From NCBI GenBank assembly GCA_028712015.1, contig JAQTRB010000042.1:1-9745 (forward strand): a stretch of DNA of 9,745 nt, in the 5' to 3' direction. This document shows, piece after piece, positions 1-6,683 of this stretch. Positions within the stretch are counted from its first letter, which is position 1; each line of letters starts with the position of its first letter. Source of the stretch: Syntrophales bacterium (lineage in GTDB: Bacteria; Desulfobacterota; Syntrophia; Syntrophales; UBA5619). The position numbers and the translations under genes are program-made. The notes below the pieces were generated by a model. That model did no database searches. It was not told the DNA's origin and saw nothing but the letters and a program-made list of their open reading frames with translations.

Positions 1-400
1 TGAGGGTATCGAGAACGCATCGGTCGCGGACACGATGGATGACGTACTGCCGGGAGGTATAGACATGAACCAGCTTTCCGGTGAGGAGCGAAATCGCCTC
101 GCCGGCCGTCTTTCCGACATTGTCCGTGACGCCGGGGCGAAATCCCACCTCGATCAGCCAGTCGAACCCGCGGGCCAGGCCCCGATCGATCGCGATTTCC
201 TGGATCACCGGGTCGGAGAGAGGGCCTTGGGCCGCTTTCGCCAGTTCCTCGGGGTCGAGGGGCCCGTCGATCGTATAGATCTCGACGGTCTGCACCGAAT
301 CCACCGGGATCCGGAGGTGGTCGATGATCCTCCTTTTGATCTTTTCACCAAGGGCGTCCTTGATCCCTTCCCTGAAGCCGACTTCGATGCGATGAGCCAT
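1..400 (-). CDS. purL: Phosphoribosylformylglycinamidine synthase, N-terminal part (partial)
   Basis: Reading the minus strand from the ATG at 400-398 gives an open frame of 133 codons that runs off the left edge, starting MAHRIEVGFREGIKDALGEK. I recognise this as the N-terminus of the long-type FGAM synthase (PurL) seen in deltaproteobacteria. Supporting stretches are SVQTVEIYTIDG near residues 37-48, DPVIQEIAID near 66-75, DWLIEVGFRPGVTDNVGKTA near 83-102, and YTSRQYV near 116-122. The enzyme is cytosolic and converts FGAR, glutamine and ATP to FGAM in purine synthesis. A GGAG ribosome binding site (410-407) sits 6 nt upstream of the ATG, which fixes the start. Only the N-terminal segment is visible; the ATP-binding and glutaminase parts lie outside the window. 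The gene is divergent from the transporter at 565. Family call is by recognition, without a database search. Confidence 0.85.
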   Translation of the reverse strand, partial: MAHRIEVGFREGIKDALGEKIKRRIIDHLRIPVDSVQTVEIYTIDGPLDPEELAKAAQGPLSDPVIQEIAIDRGLARGFDWLIEVGFRPGVTDNVGKTAGEAISLLTGKLVHVYTSRQYVIHRVRDRCVLDTL

Positions 401-494
401 GGTTTTCTCCTGGATTGCCTCCGCCGGCGCGACGATCCGCCACGGTGCGCAACCATAACAGAAGACGGTGGAAAAGACAACGGCGAGCGTAGTC

Positions 495-522
495 GGGATT
501 GTGGAGCCATATTGGGGATTGT
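495..522. promoter_or_regulatory. Direct repeat GGGATTGT x2 in the divergent purL/MFS intergenic region
   Basis: The octamer GGGATTGT occurs at 495-502 and again at 515-522, exactly 20 bp apart (about two helical turns), just upstream of the transporter start at 565. Two copies on the same helix face would suit a dimeric regulator. An eight-base repeat can also arise by chance in a window this size. No convincing -35/-10 pair was found beside it; TTGTAA at 520-525 followed 18 nt later by TATATG at 544-549 is only a weak match. No regulator gene is adjacent. Confidence 0.2.
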
Positions 523-564
523 AAATGCAAACATTTCATTTTATATGCGTTGCAAAGGAAGCTT

Positions 565-1836
565 ATGAAATGGATCATTTCTCGCCGTTGGGCGATCTTT
601 TTGGCGGCCTGCCTGTTGTTTGTGCTCTCCCAGTTTTACCGGGCTTCGATTGCGGTGATTACCCCTGATCTGATCTCGGATCTTGGGCTCGATATCCATG
701 CGCTCAGCCTGATCTCCGCTTCCTTCTTCTACGCCTTCGCCGTCATGCAGATTCCTATGAGCATGTACCTCGATGCGATCGGACCGAGGATCGTCATGAC
801 GGCGCTCTCGCTCCTCGGAGTCGCCGGGGCGCTGGTTTTTGCCTTTGGAGATTCGGTCGGAACGCTGGTCGCCGGGAGACTGCTTCTCGGCGCCGGGACG
901 GCCTGCAGTCTGATGGGGACGCTAAAACTGATCACCTTATGGTTCGGACCGCTGAGGTTTGCAACCATATCGGCTTTGGTGCTTTCTTTTGGAACCCTGG
1001 GCAACATGGCCGCGGCCACTCCGCTGGTCTTGATGGTGCAATCCATCGGATGGCGGATGACCTTTGTGGTCTTTGCCGGGATCAATTTTCTGTTGACGAT
1101 GACGTTTTTCGTCGTGGTCCGGGATCGGCCGAAAGACCCGGATCACGGCGAAATCCCCGAAGCCGTCTCCACCGATCTGCGGGAAATCCTGATGAAACTT
1201 CTGAATCTGTTCAGGGAAAAGGACTACTGGATCATTTCGCTGGCGACTTTCTGCCGGTACGGAATATTCGCCGCGGTGCAAGCCCTGTGGGCCGGCCCGT
1301 ATCTGATGACCGTGATCGGAACATCACCGGTGGCGGCCGGAAACGTTCTCCTCTGCATGAGCATCGGCCTGATCATCGGCAGCCCGGTCTGCGGTTGGCT
1401 GTCCGATGTCGTATTTCGAAACCGAAAAGGGGTGATGATTGCGGGATTGAGCGGCATGGGCCTGATGCTCGCCGTCTTGGCCTTCCTCCCTCCGGGCGCC
1501 AATTTGACGGTTTTATCCGTCCTCTTTTTCGGTTTCGGCTTTTTTTCCGGTGTCGGACTCATCGTCTATGCGCACATCAAGGAACGGATGCCTGTTCAAT
1601 ACGCCGGAACGGCGATGACCGGGGTCAATTTCTTTACCATGGTCGGGGTTGCCGTATTTCTTCAGGGACTGGGCAGTCTCATGCAATCCCTTTATCCCGG
1701 CGAAGCATTGGGCGCTCCGGCCTTCAAAGCGGCATTTCTCGTCTGTGCCGCGTGTCTGGCGCTCACCTCCGGACTTTACTTCTTCACGGTGGAGACGATC
1801 GGAAAAAGAAGAACAGCAGAAGCAAAAAAGCAATGA
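565..1836 (+). CDS. MFS-type transporter
   Basis: A 423-residue integral membrane protein with the hydrophobic periodicity of a 12-helix major facilitator superfamily carrier in the inner membrane. The first helix is near residues 8-32 (AIFLAACLLFVLSQFYRASI). The loop after helix 2 carries MYLDAIGPRIVM, a degenerate form of the MFS loop motif GxxxDRxGRR. Helix 4 has the GRLLLGAGTA signature, and the central cytoplasmic loop (VVVRDRPKDPDHGEIPE) separates the two six-helix halves. The short C-terminus is basic (GKRRTAEAKKQ). The ATG at 565 is preferred over an upstream TTG at 499 because AAGGA at 555-559 lies 5 nt before it and the hydrophobic N-terminus begins there. Substrate cannot be told from sequence; organic anion or oxidised carbon compound carriers have this general form. 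The gene is divergent from purL, and its last 53 bp overlap the convergent glycosyltransferase gene. Confidence 0.88.
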   Translation: MKWIISRRWAIFLAACLLFVLSQFYRASIAVITPDLISDLGLDIHALSLISASFFYAFAVMQIPMSMYLDAIGPRIVMTALSLLGVAGALVFAFGDSVGTLVAGRLLLGAGTACSLMGTLKLITLWFGPLRFATISALVLSFGTLGNMAAATPLVLMVQSIGWRMTFVVFAGINFLLTMTFFVVVRDRPKDPDHGEIPEAVSTDLREILMKLLNLFREKDYWIISLATFCRYGIFAAVQALWAGPYLMTVIGTSPVAAGNVLLCMSIGLIIGSPVCGWLSDVVFRNRKGVMIAGLSGMGLMLAVLAFLPPGANLTVLSVLFFGFGFFSGVGLIVYAHIKERMPVQYAGTAMTGVNFFTMVGVAVFLQGLGSLMQSLYPGEALGAPAFKAAFLVCAACLALTSGLYFFTVETIGKRRTAEAKKQ

Positions 1837-2509
1837 CCTGCGCGGCATAAATACCCAATTTGTGCCGATGATAGAATTCGTTTGCTTTTTGAATACGCTT
1901 CAGGCCGCCCAACAGGTGTCGGAACAGCACAAGTTTTGGATACTTGTAATTATCCGAGGTAAAATTCTTTTGGAAAGCGCACATTGGATAAATGGCATAG
2001 AGATCATCCGCCAGCGGCCGAAAGAGGGTGTCGTTTACAATACCCTGCCAGGGCACATATGCCAAAGTTTCCGCATAATTCCGATTTAAAGCGTAGGCAT
2101 GCGACAGACTCTGGTAACGAACTTTCTGGACGCACGGATTTGTCGTTTTACGGCTCGCGCAAATTAACGCTCCGAGAAGCAGAACTTTCCATTCCGGATG
2201 TTGTCTCAACCATTCCGTGCAGCTTCTTAAGCGTTCCGGATCAAAGCGATCAAATTCGATATCGTCTTCAAAAACAACGATATTTCTCGCACCGGCCTCC
2301 AGCCCTTTACGCAGGCAGAGCATGTGGGACTCATACACTCCCTGCTCCATATCGTAGGGATGATGCTCGCCAAGAACGAACTCCACCTTATCCGCCAATC
2401 CTACTTTTGAAAATTCTTGGACCGCCGACTTGCGACGATCTTCACGTTCCCGCAGGGACAGACAGTATAGACGATCAAAAAAATCCCAGCCGTCAACTTC
2501 TTTTTTCAC
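1784..2509 (-). CDS. Glycosyltransferase family 25-like protein (LPS/capsule glycosylation)
   Basis: A protein of 241 residues when started at the GTG at 2509-2507, which has GAGG 5 nt upstream. Longer in-frame starts at 2563 and 2716 lack a good binding site, and the latter would run back into the small-protein gene. The N-terminus FFDRLYCLSLREREDRR (residues 10-26) matches the GT25 opening in which a strand is followed by a D-R-R motif. YESHMLCLRKGLEAG (59-73) and VVFEDDIEF (78-86) supply the SH motif and the acidic EDD metal/nucleotide-sugar motif of the family. Members transfer sugars, often galactose, onto lipopolysaccharide cores or other acceptors at the cytoplasmic face of the inner membrane. 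The C-terminus is unusual: a hydrophobic stretch (YAAQVIAFLLLLFFFF) followed by RSSPP. Its codons are antisense to the lysine-rich tail of the MFS gene, a 53-bp convergent overlap. Sugar donor and acceptor are unknown. Confidence 0.78.
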   Translation of the reverse strand: MKKEVDGWDFFDRLYCLSLREREDRRKSAVQEFSKVGLADKVEFVLGEHHPYDMEQGVYESHMLCLRKGLEAGARNIVVFEDDIEFDRFDPERLRSCTEWLRQHPEWKVLLLGALICASRKTTNPCVQKVRYQSLSHAYALNRNYAETLAYVPWQGIVNDTLFRPLADDLYAIYPMCAFQKNFTSDNYKYPKLVLFRHLLGGLKRIQKANEFYHRHKLGIYAAQVIAFLLLLFFFFRSSPP

Positions 2510-2631
2510 GTTACCCTCAACGGTGTCGGCCGGAAGAATTATATGATGGTGCCCGGCCTGCATGCCATCGGCAATCCGAAATCCGATTACCGGGTTCTGG
2601 TGACCGCAAACTACAAAATGAGCTATGATTT

Positions 2632-2967
2632 TTATTTTCCGGTGACAAACGTCCGGATATTTCGGCCCCATTCTTTGAGAGCGTTTCCGGTCCTTTCTCC
2701 CGCCTCTCTGAACCATTCCCCTATCGTCCGGCCTGTTTTTTTTGCTTCCTTTCCCACCTCCTGTTCCGCCTTTTTGAAACCTTGTCCGACTTCCTTGCCG
2801 CTCTCCTTAACCTCTTTACCCAACTCCTTGAAACCCTCGCCAACTTTTTTCGAACCTTCCTTGAAGCCCTGGCCGATCTCCTTTGCTCCTTCTTTGAAAC
2901 CATTATCAGCCCAACATGGAGCGGCCAGCCAAAGCATCAGTGTTACGGCAATCATGATGATTCGCAT
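2632..2967 (-). CDS. Small exported protein with amphipathic 11-residue repeats
   Basis: A 111-residue protein. Residues 1-20 form a signal peptide (MRIIMIAVTLMLWLAAPCWA) with a likely cut after CWA, so the mature protein should be periplasmic or envelope-associated. The mature part is almost wholly charged and glycine-spaced: FKEGAKEIGQG (24-34), FKEGSKKVGEG (35-45), then an 18-residue unit from F46, another unit from F64, and a degenerate tail with W/F (EWFREAGERTGNALKEWG). The 11-residue period suits an amphipathic helix of the kind seen in apolipoproteins, synucleins and LEA-like proteins, which bind lipid or protect membranes under stress. This is analogy of pattern, not homology. AGAGGA lies 7 nt before the ATG. 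It lies 122 bp upstream of the glycosyltransferase gene on the same strand and could be cotranscribed with it. I do not recognise a named family. Confidence 0.75.
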   Translation of the reverse strand: MRIIMIAVTLMLWLAAPCWADNGFKEGAKEIGQGFKEGSKKVGEGFKELGKEVKESGKEVGQGFKKAEQEVGKEAKKTGRTIGEWFREAGERTGNALKEWGRNIRTFVTGK

Positions 2968-3161
2968 ATTGGCATCCTCTTTTTCCGGTTTTTGTCCCCG
3001 CTCTTTGTTTTCCTAGAGTCCAACACCATGGAGGGAGGCCTGTAAATGATCCCCAGCCCCACCTGATGCGCCCGATCATACCGTAACCGCTTCCCACTGT
3101 CGTTGCTATTATTTATCACAAACTTCATCAAAGCGACATCATCGAAATCGAGTTTGGGCAA
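2952..3161 (-). pseudogene. Doubtful 69-codon frame or gene remnant
   Basis: Starting at a TTG at 3161-3159, with AAGGGG 4 nt upstream, this frame gives MPKLDFDDVALMKFVINN, then RLRYDRAHQVGLGIIYRP, and ends 16 bp inside the start of the small exported protein gene. The middle has a protein-like composition with alternating hydrophobic residues resembling beta-strands, such as those at the C-terminus of an outer-membrane barrel. The tail (KTKSGDKNRKKR) looks non-native. In-frame codons upstream of the TTG continue for about 14 codons to a stop. It may be the remnant of a larger gene, a small leader-like gene overlapping its neighbour, or chance. No function is proposed. Confidence 0.22.
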
Positions 3162-3224
3162 GAATCCCCTTGACCCATAAGTCCAGCATGTCTTACAATA
3201 AGTTCATATTGAAGGAACCTCTCA

Positions 3225-4466
3225 ATGATGGCCAGATCGGTCGGTCTTATCTTATTGCTCTTGCTCGCCATGACAGGCTGCTCCGGGTCGGAGACTACGC
3301 CCCCTCCTCCCGGGCTGCAGATCCTCGCCGAGGTCGAAGGCGGTACTCTCTACAAAGCGGGACCGGTATCGGTGCTCAAGCTTAGCGGTACCTATCGTCA
3401 AATGGGAAGGCAGTATGGCGCGCTCCTCAAGGACGACCTCGCCGCCATGTACAAACTGGCGGTCGACGGCAAAATGATCGAGTTCTACACGAAGACGCTC
3501 AAACCGCCGCGTACCTATACCGAGGAGGCAGCGAGGAAGCGGATGGCCCAGGTCGCCGAGGCGGTCTACACGGTTTATCCGGAGATGTACAAGGAGATCC
3601 TGCTGGGCATGGCCGAGACTTCCGGGCTCGACATCGACAAGCAGAAGCTGCTGAACATCGCCGAGCTCTTCAAGTTCATGGAAATGGATGTGCCCCCCGC
3701 CTGCTCGGGCATGGCGGCCTGGGGAGATTTCGCTGGCGGAGGTCCGCTCGTCTTCGGTCGCAACAATGACGATGACGCTCACATCCACAGGGACATGGCA
3801 AAGTACACGGTGGTCGCGGTCTTCCGTCCCGACGACGGGAGCATCCCGGCCGCAACCATCAATTACGCAGGGGTGATCTACGCCCCCACCGGCATGAACC
3901 GGGACGGTCTCTTCCTTGAACTGAACGCGGGCAACTGGACTCATTATTTCCCGGAGCGCTCGCCGATCGTCCTTACCATCCAGTCGATGCTCCACACCTA
4001 TTCTACGGTGGCGCAGCTCGACGCCCCGTTCAAGGCTGTTCTGGCGAACCTCTCGTCGATCGTCAACGCCGCCGACGAGCGGGAATCGATCAGCTACGAG
4101 TGCTACACCGATGGGCGCATGAAGGCAAGAGGGCCGGATGAGGCCGGGCTCATGGCGGCCACCAACCATTTTGTCGATCCCTCATGGGTTGAGATCACTC
4201 CCCCTGATTCGACGACCGTCGCCAGGCGCGATAACCTGCTGGCGCGTGCCAGGGAGTCCAAAGGCAGCATTGATGCGGAACGCATGATGAAGATCTTCGA
4301 TTTAGCTCTCCTGGATAAGGACGGCAAGGTCAATCCACAAGGCGGGGCTACCGTCGACGGGACGATCTACCAGGTGGCAGCGATCCCTCGTGACCGCGTC
4401 CTCTACCTGAAGGCGCCCGGCACCTTCGACTGGCAGAGGATCGAACTCAAAGCCCTCTTCGACTAA
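3225..4466 (+). CDS. Lipoprotein of the C45 / acyl-CoA:6-aminopenicillanate acyltransferase-like Ntn-hydrolase family
   Basis: A 413-residue protein. Residues 1-19 (MMARSVGLILLLLLAMTGC) are a lipoprotein signal with lipobox MTGC; the +2 residue is Ser, which favours outer-membrane sorting. VLKLSGTYRQMGRQYG (50-65) is the usual N-terminal motif of C45/AAT-like proteins. PPACSGMAAWG places the presumed nucleophile at Cys160, followed by GGPLVFGRNND (172-182), the family's G-R-N-x-D strand. NYAGVIYAPTGMNRDGLFLELN comes shortly after. Family members are Ntn-hydrolases that cleave or form linear amide bonds (penicillin acyltransferase, beta-alanyl-amine and acylamide hydrolases); many self-process before the Cys. 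Here the residue before Cys is Ala, not the Gly of the fungal enzyme, so self-cleavage is uncertain. AAGGAA lies 7 nt before the first ATG; the second ATG, one codon later, is also possible. The substrate is unknown. The amidinotransferase gene follows after 98 bp on the same strand. Confidence 0.82.
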   Translation: MMARSVGLILLLLLAMTGCSGSETTPPPPGLQILAEVEGGTLYKAGPVSVLKLSGTYRQMGRQYGALLKDDLAAMYKLAVDGKMIEFYTKTLKPPRTYTEEAARKRMAQVAEAVYTVYPEMYKEILLGMAETSGLDIDKQKLLNIAELFKFMEMDVPPACSGMAAWGDFAGGGPLVFGRNNDDDAHIHRDMAKYTVVAVFRPDDGSIPAATINYAGVIYAPTGMNRDGLFLELNAGNWTHYFPERSPIVLTIQSMLHTYSTVAQLDAPFKAVLANLSSIVNAADERESISYECYTDGRMKARGPDEAGLMAATNHFVDPSWVEITPPDSTTVARRDNLLARARESKGSIDAERMMKIFDLALLDKDGKVNPQGGATVDGTIYQVAAIPRDRVLYLKAPGTFDWQRIELKALFD

Positions 4467-4564
4467 ATCTGATTGCCCTCGCCGCCACTTTCACTCCTTA
4501 ACCCAAGTTCATGGTTTTTGTTTACAAAGTGGGTCATTTCAGGGGTCATTGAAAGGAGCATGTC

Positions 4565-5539
4565 ATGGGCGAGGAAAGGATCATCGGAGTATTCAACGAA
4601 TGGGGCAGGCTGAGGGAAGCGGCATTGGGCCAGGTGGACGACCTGATCGATCCGGAGTATATTCCGGCCCTCGTCTGGGTATCCAAGGAGGGGAAAAAGG
4701 GGCTGCGGGAGAAAGCGGGAATACGATCTGTGGAGGGCTTTCCTGAAGAAGCCCGGAAGATGAAGGTCACCATCGACACCCTGCAGCGCGTGCTCGAGGA
4801 GCACGGGGTCGCCGTTCACCGTACCGGGTCCATCCCCGAAGGGTACGAAGAGGAGGTAACCTATCTGAAGCACGTCCAGAAGGGCAACTACTCCATCGGA
4901 GGCGCCGATTTCTTCCGGGTGATCGGAACGCGGGTCATCCTCCTGAATTCCTTTCATCTGCCATTCCGGCGGAGTTATATCTGGTGTGTCCGCAGAATGC
5001 TTGAACCCCTTCTGGAGAACAGCAACGCCGCCTATTTCTCGACCCCGCCGCCCTCCCCGCACTACACCAGAGACGAGCTCTACCTCGAAAACGGCGATAT
5101 CATGATCGACGGTCATAATGTCTACGTCGGCATGTCGGGCAATGCGACAACCCCCAAAGGCATTGCCTGGCTCCAGAGACTCCTCGGGAACGAATACAAG
5201 GTGCAGACCATCCGCCTGCGGCCCGATCTGTTTCACATCGACTGGCTCATGAGCCTGAACCGCCCCGGCCTGCTCACCTACTGCCCGGAGGCTCTGCTCG
5301 ATCCCCTTCCCGATCCGTTGGCCAAGTGGGACAAGATCGCGATCCGGCCGGATGAGGTGGCGGGCGCCAATAACCTGAGCATCGATGAAAACACAATCGT
5401 CGTGCCTGAACATCTGACCCGGATCTGCGACGAATACGACAAGAGGGGAATGAAGGTGATCACGATCCCGGCGCTGGAGACGATCGACTACGGTTCGGGG
5501 CCGCGCTGTTTGACCGCCATACTGCGACGCGAACCCTGA
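4565..5539 (+). CDS. Amidinotransferase-superfamily enzyme (glycine amidinotransferase-like)
   Basis: A cytosolic protein of 324 residues, with no signal peptide, of the guanidino-group-modifying superfamily (arginine:glycine amidinotransferase, arginine deiminase, DDAH). Expected catalytic positions can be placed. LENGDIMIDGHNVYVG (174-189) carries the acidic E-N-G-D motif. RPDLFHIDW (219-227) gives the catalytic His224 with Asp226. GSGPRCLTAIL (310-320) gives the nucleophile Cys315 close to the C-terminus. The N-terminus VFNEWGRLREAALG is the usual first substrate strand. The Cys forms an amidino-enzyme intermediate from arginine or another guanidine, which is passed to an amine or hydrolysed. 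Sequence alone does not settle whether it acts as amidinotransferase or hydrolase, nor the acceptor. AAGGAG at 4553-4558 stands 6 nt before the ATG at 4565; the overlapping ATG at 4560 is in another frame. It lies 98 bp after the C45 lipoprotein gene. No clear terminator follows before the tRNA operon. Confidence 0.83.
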   Translation: MGEERIIGVFNEWGRLREAALGQVDDLIDPEYIPALVWVSKEGKKGLREKAGIRSVEGFPEEARKMKVTIDTLQRVLEEHGVAVHRTGSIPEGYEEEVTYLKHVQKGNYSIGGADFFRVIGTRVILLNSFHLPFRRSYIWCVRRMLEPLLENSNAAYFSTPPPSPHYTRDELYLENGDIMIDGHNVYVGMSGNATTPKGIAWLQRLLGNEYKVQTIRLRPDLFHIDWLMSLNRPGLLTYCPEALLDPLPDPLAKWDKIAIRPDEVAGANNLSIDENTIVVPEHLTRICDEYDKRGMKVITIPALETIDYGSGPRCLTAILRREP

Positions 5540-5774
5540 CGGCAGCCGGATCTTTCCCTGATGGGTACCTGCCCCGTTATGGGAGATCCTAAAGGGACTG
5601 TGCGCAGGCAGATAGCTTCTGGAGGAATCCGGCAAGCAAGGCGGGTGGAAGCATGATGTAATCAGGCACCGGACGATCACCATGAGCAGGATGAAAATCT
5701 TCGCCTGAACCCTGCCCGGGGGACGTAATCAGAATCACCCCCTGAAGAGCAAAATACGACCCTGTGGAAATTAA

Positions 5775-5816
5775 AAAAACGAGGGGCCAACCATTATCGG
5801 CCAACCCCTCGTTTTT
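5775..5816 (-). terminator. Rho-independent terminator of the tRNA operon
   Basis: CGAGGGG (5780-5786) pairs with CCCCTCG (5805-5811), and the stem is extended by A-T pairs on both sides (5775-5779 with 5812-5816). Read on the minus strand, the stem-loop is followed by a run of seven T. It begins 3 bp past the encoded CCA of tRNA-Arg, as expected for the end of a tRNA transcript. Because T-runs flank both sides, it could also stop plus-strand transcription coming from the amidinotransferase gene. Confidence 0.88.
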
Positions 5817-5818
5817 AC

Positions 5819-5895
5819 TGGCGCGCCCAGCAGGATTCGAACCTGCGGCCCTCAGATTCGTAGTCTGATGCTCTATCCAGCTGAGCTATGGGCGC
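5819..5895 (-). tRNA. tRNA-Arg (anticodon ACG)
   Basis: The minus strand folds into a full cloverleaf of 77 nt. The acceptor is GCGCCCA/TGGGCGC with discriminator G and encoded CCA (5821-5819). The D stem is GCTC/GAGC. The anticodon stem TCAGA/TCTGA encloses the loop CTACGAA with anticodon ACG, and the T arm is GCAGG TTCGAAT CCTGC. In bacteria the first anticodon base A of this tRNA is normally deaminated to inosine by TadA, so it reads CGU, CGC and CGA. It lies 40 nt downstream of tRNA-Ser and directly before the terminator, so the two are probably cotranscribed. Confidence 0.97.
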
Positions 5896-5935
5896 TTTTT
5901 GAATTCCATCTTTTTCGGCCTATCGCAGCGGAAAA

Positions 5936-6030
5936 TGGCGGAGAGAGCGGGATTCGAACCCGCGGTACACCTTTAAAGGGCGTACAATCGCTTAGCAGGC
6001 GATCGCTTTCGGCCACTCAGCCATCTCTCC
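5936..6030 (-). tRNA. tRNA-Ser (anticodon GCU)
   Basis: The minus strand gives a class II tRNA of 95 nt. The acceptor is GGAGAGA/TCTCTCC with discriminator G and encoded CCA. The anticodon stem ATCGC/GCGAT holds the loop CTGCTAA with anticodon GCT, reading AGC/AGU. The long variable arm is formed by GTACGCC/GGTGTAC, with one G-U pair, around CTTTAAA. The T arm is GCGGG TTCGAAT CCCGC. It is the first gene of a two-tRNA unit; no confident promoter was identified upstream of 6030. Confidence 0.97.
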
Positions 6031-6111
6031 GCGATCCTTATGACAACCATCCGCTGATCCGACTCGGCGGATCTCCATCAATTGGCGGGGGAGCAGGAGC
6101 CAAATTAACAA

Positions 6112-6144
6112 TCTAACTGATCAATATAAAACAAATTAGTTAGA
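6112..6144. repeat. AT-rich inverted repeat near the tRNA operon
   Basis: TCTAACTGA (6112-6120) faces TTAGTTAGA (6136-6144). Seven outer bases are perfectly complementary and one inner pair is G-T; the arms are separated by an AT-rich 15-nt spacer. There is no T-run to make it a terminator. It lies 81 bp upstream of the 5' end of tRNA-Ser and close to the ATACCCCC repeats, so it could be a protein-binding site or part of an old recombination site. Confidence 0.45.
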
Positions 6145-6158
6145 CGTTAATTTTCGTG

Positions 6159-6178
6159 ATACCCCCAAAAATACCCCC
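6159..6178. repeat. Paired ATACCCCC direct repeats
   Basis: ATACCCCC at 6159-6166 recurs at 6171-6178, 12 bp apart, separated by AAAA. On the minus strand this reads as two GGGGGTAT units. From memory, similar tandem GGGGGTA units occur near integrase genes of tRNA-linked genomic islands, but that recollection is unverified and no integrase gene is present in this window. Only the repeat is directly seen; a role as integrase arm site is inference. Confidence 0.4.
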
Positions 6179-6683
6179 ATAATTCAAAATCACCGCCGTT
6201 TTGCGGTGCGCAAGTTACCATCATCCCGGACAAGATGCAATCCTATATTTGGAGAATTTGGCCGAGGCAATAAGGCACGTTGCATCTGCGATGGCCCTGG
6301 CTTCTTCTTGAAATCCATCTCAGAAGAATGGAACTTCCTAAAAACCGCTTCAGTGATCATATCGGCATCCGATGAAATTGGCCCTTGAGGCTTTGCCAGA
6401 TTGCGGATGATTTTCCTCTGTCGCTACAATCTCTCTTCGCAACCTGCTGCACCGTTATGAGAATACGGTATCGATTTTCTCGACCCCCTACCTTACCCCT
6501 CCCCGGGAGAGTTCAGTCGTTTCGTCCCTGTTCTTCGCATGCTGCGGAGCAAAAGAAGGGCAATATGATGATCAGTTCCCGGTCAGAATCCATGAGTTGA
6601 CCGAAGGGGCTCGCAGGCGACGATCGGTAAATCATATCGATCTTGTCTTCTGGAAAAAATGAGGACTCCCGGTGCGCGTCCAA

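Noticed and set aside
35..568. Plus-strand open frame of 177 codons
   Set aside because: It is antisense to purL, whose minus-strand translation is clearly the recognisable protein and has a proper ribosome binding site.
939..1850. Plus-strand open frame of 303 codons within the transporter gene
   Set aside because: It is a frame-shifted shadow of the MFS gene, with arginine-rich, low-complexity translation and no family resemblance.
2543..3045. Plus-strand frames rich in Pro/Ser/Leu opposite the small exported protein
   Set aside because: The apparent repeats (SLKPxP, LANF) are the antisense image of the KEG repeats. The minus strand has the signal peptide and ribosome binding site.
4463..5683. 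Minus-strand open frame of 406 codons
   Set aside because: It lies antisense to the amidinotransferase gene, which has the catalytic motifs and a strong ribosome binding site.
5700..5760. GGGGG/CCCCC pairing after the amidinotransferase gene as its own terminator
   Set aside because: The stem is only five pairs with a 15-nt loop and no T-run follows. The bidirectional terminator at 5775-5816 is a better stop.
5868..6116. Plus-strand frame with ESGIRTRGTPLKG
   Set aside because: This is the familiar spurious protein that arises from reading the antisense strand of tRNA-Ser; the cloverleaf explains the bases.
6190..6420. Short protein-like frames on both strands, such as the minus frame ending LVRDDGNLRTAKRR and a plus frame with DAILYLENLAEAIRHVAS
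   Set aside because: They contradict one another, lack starts with ribosome binding sites and match no family I know. Decayed coding sequence is possible but cannot be supported.
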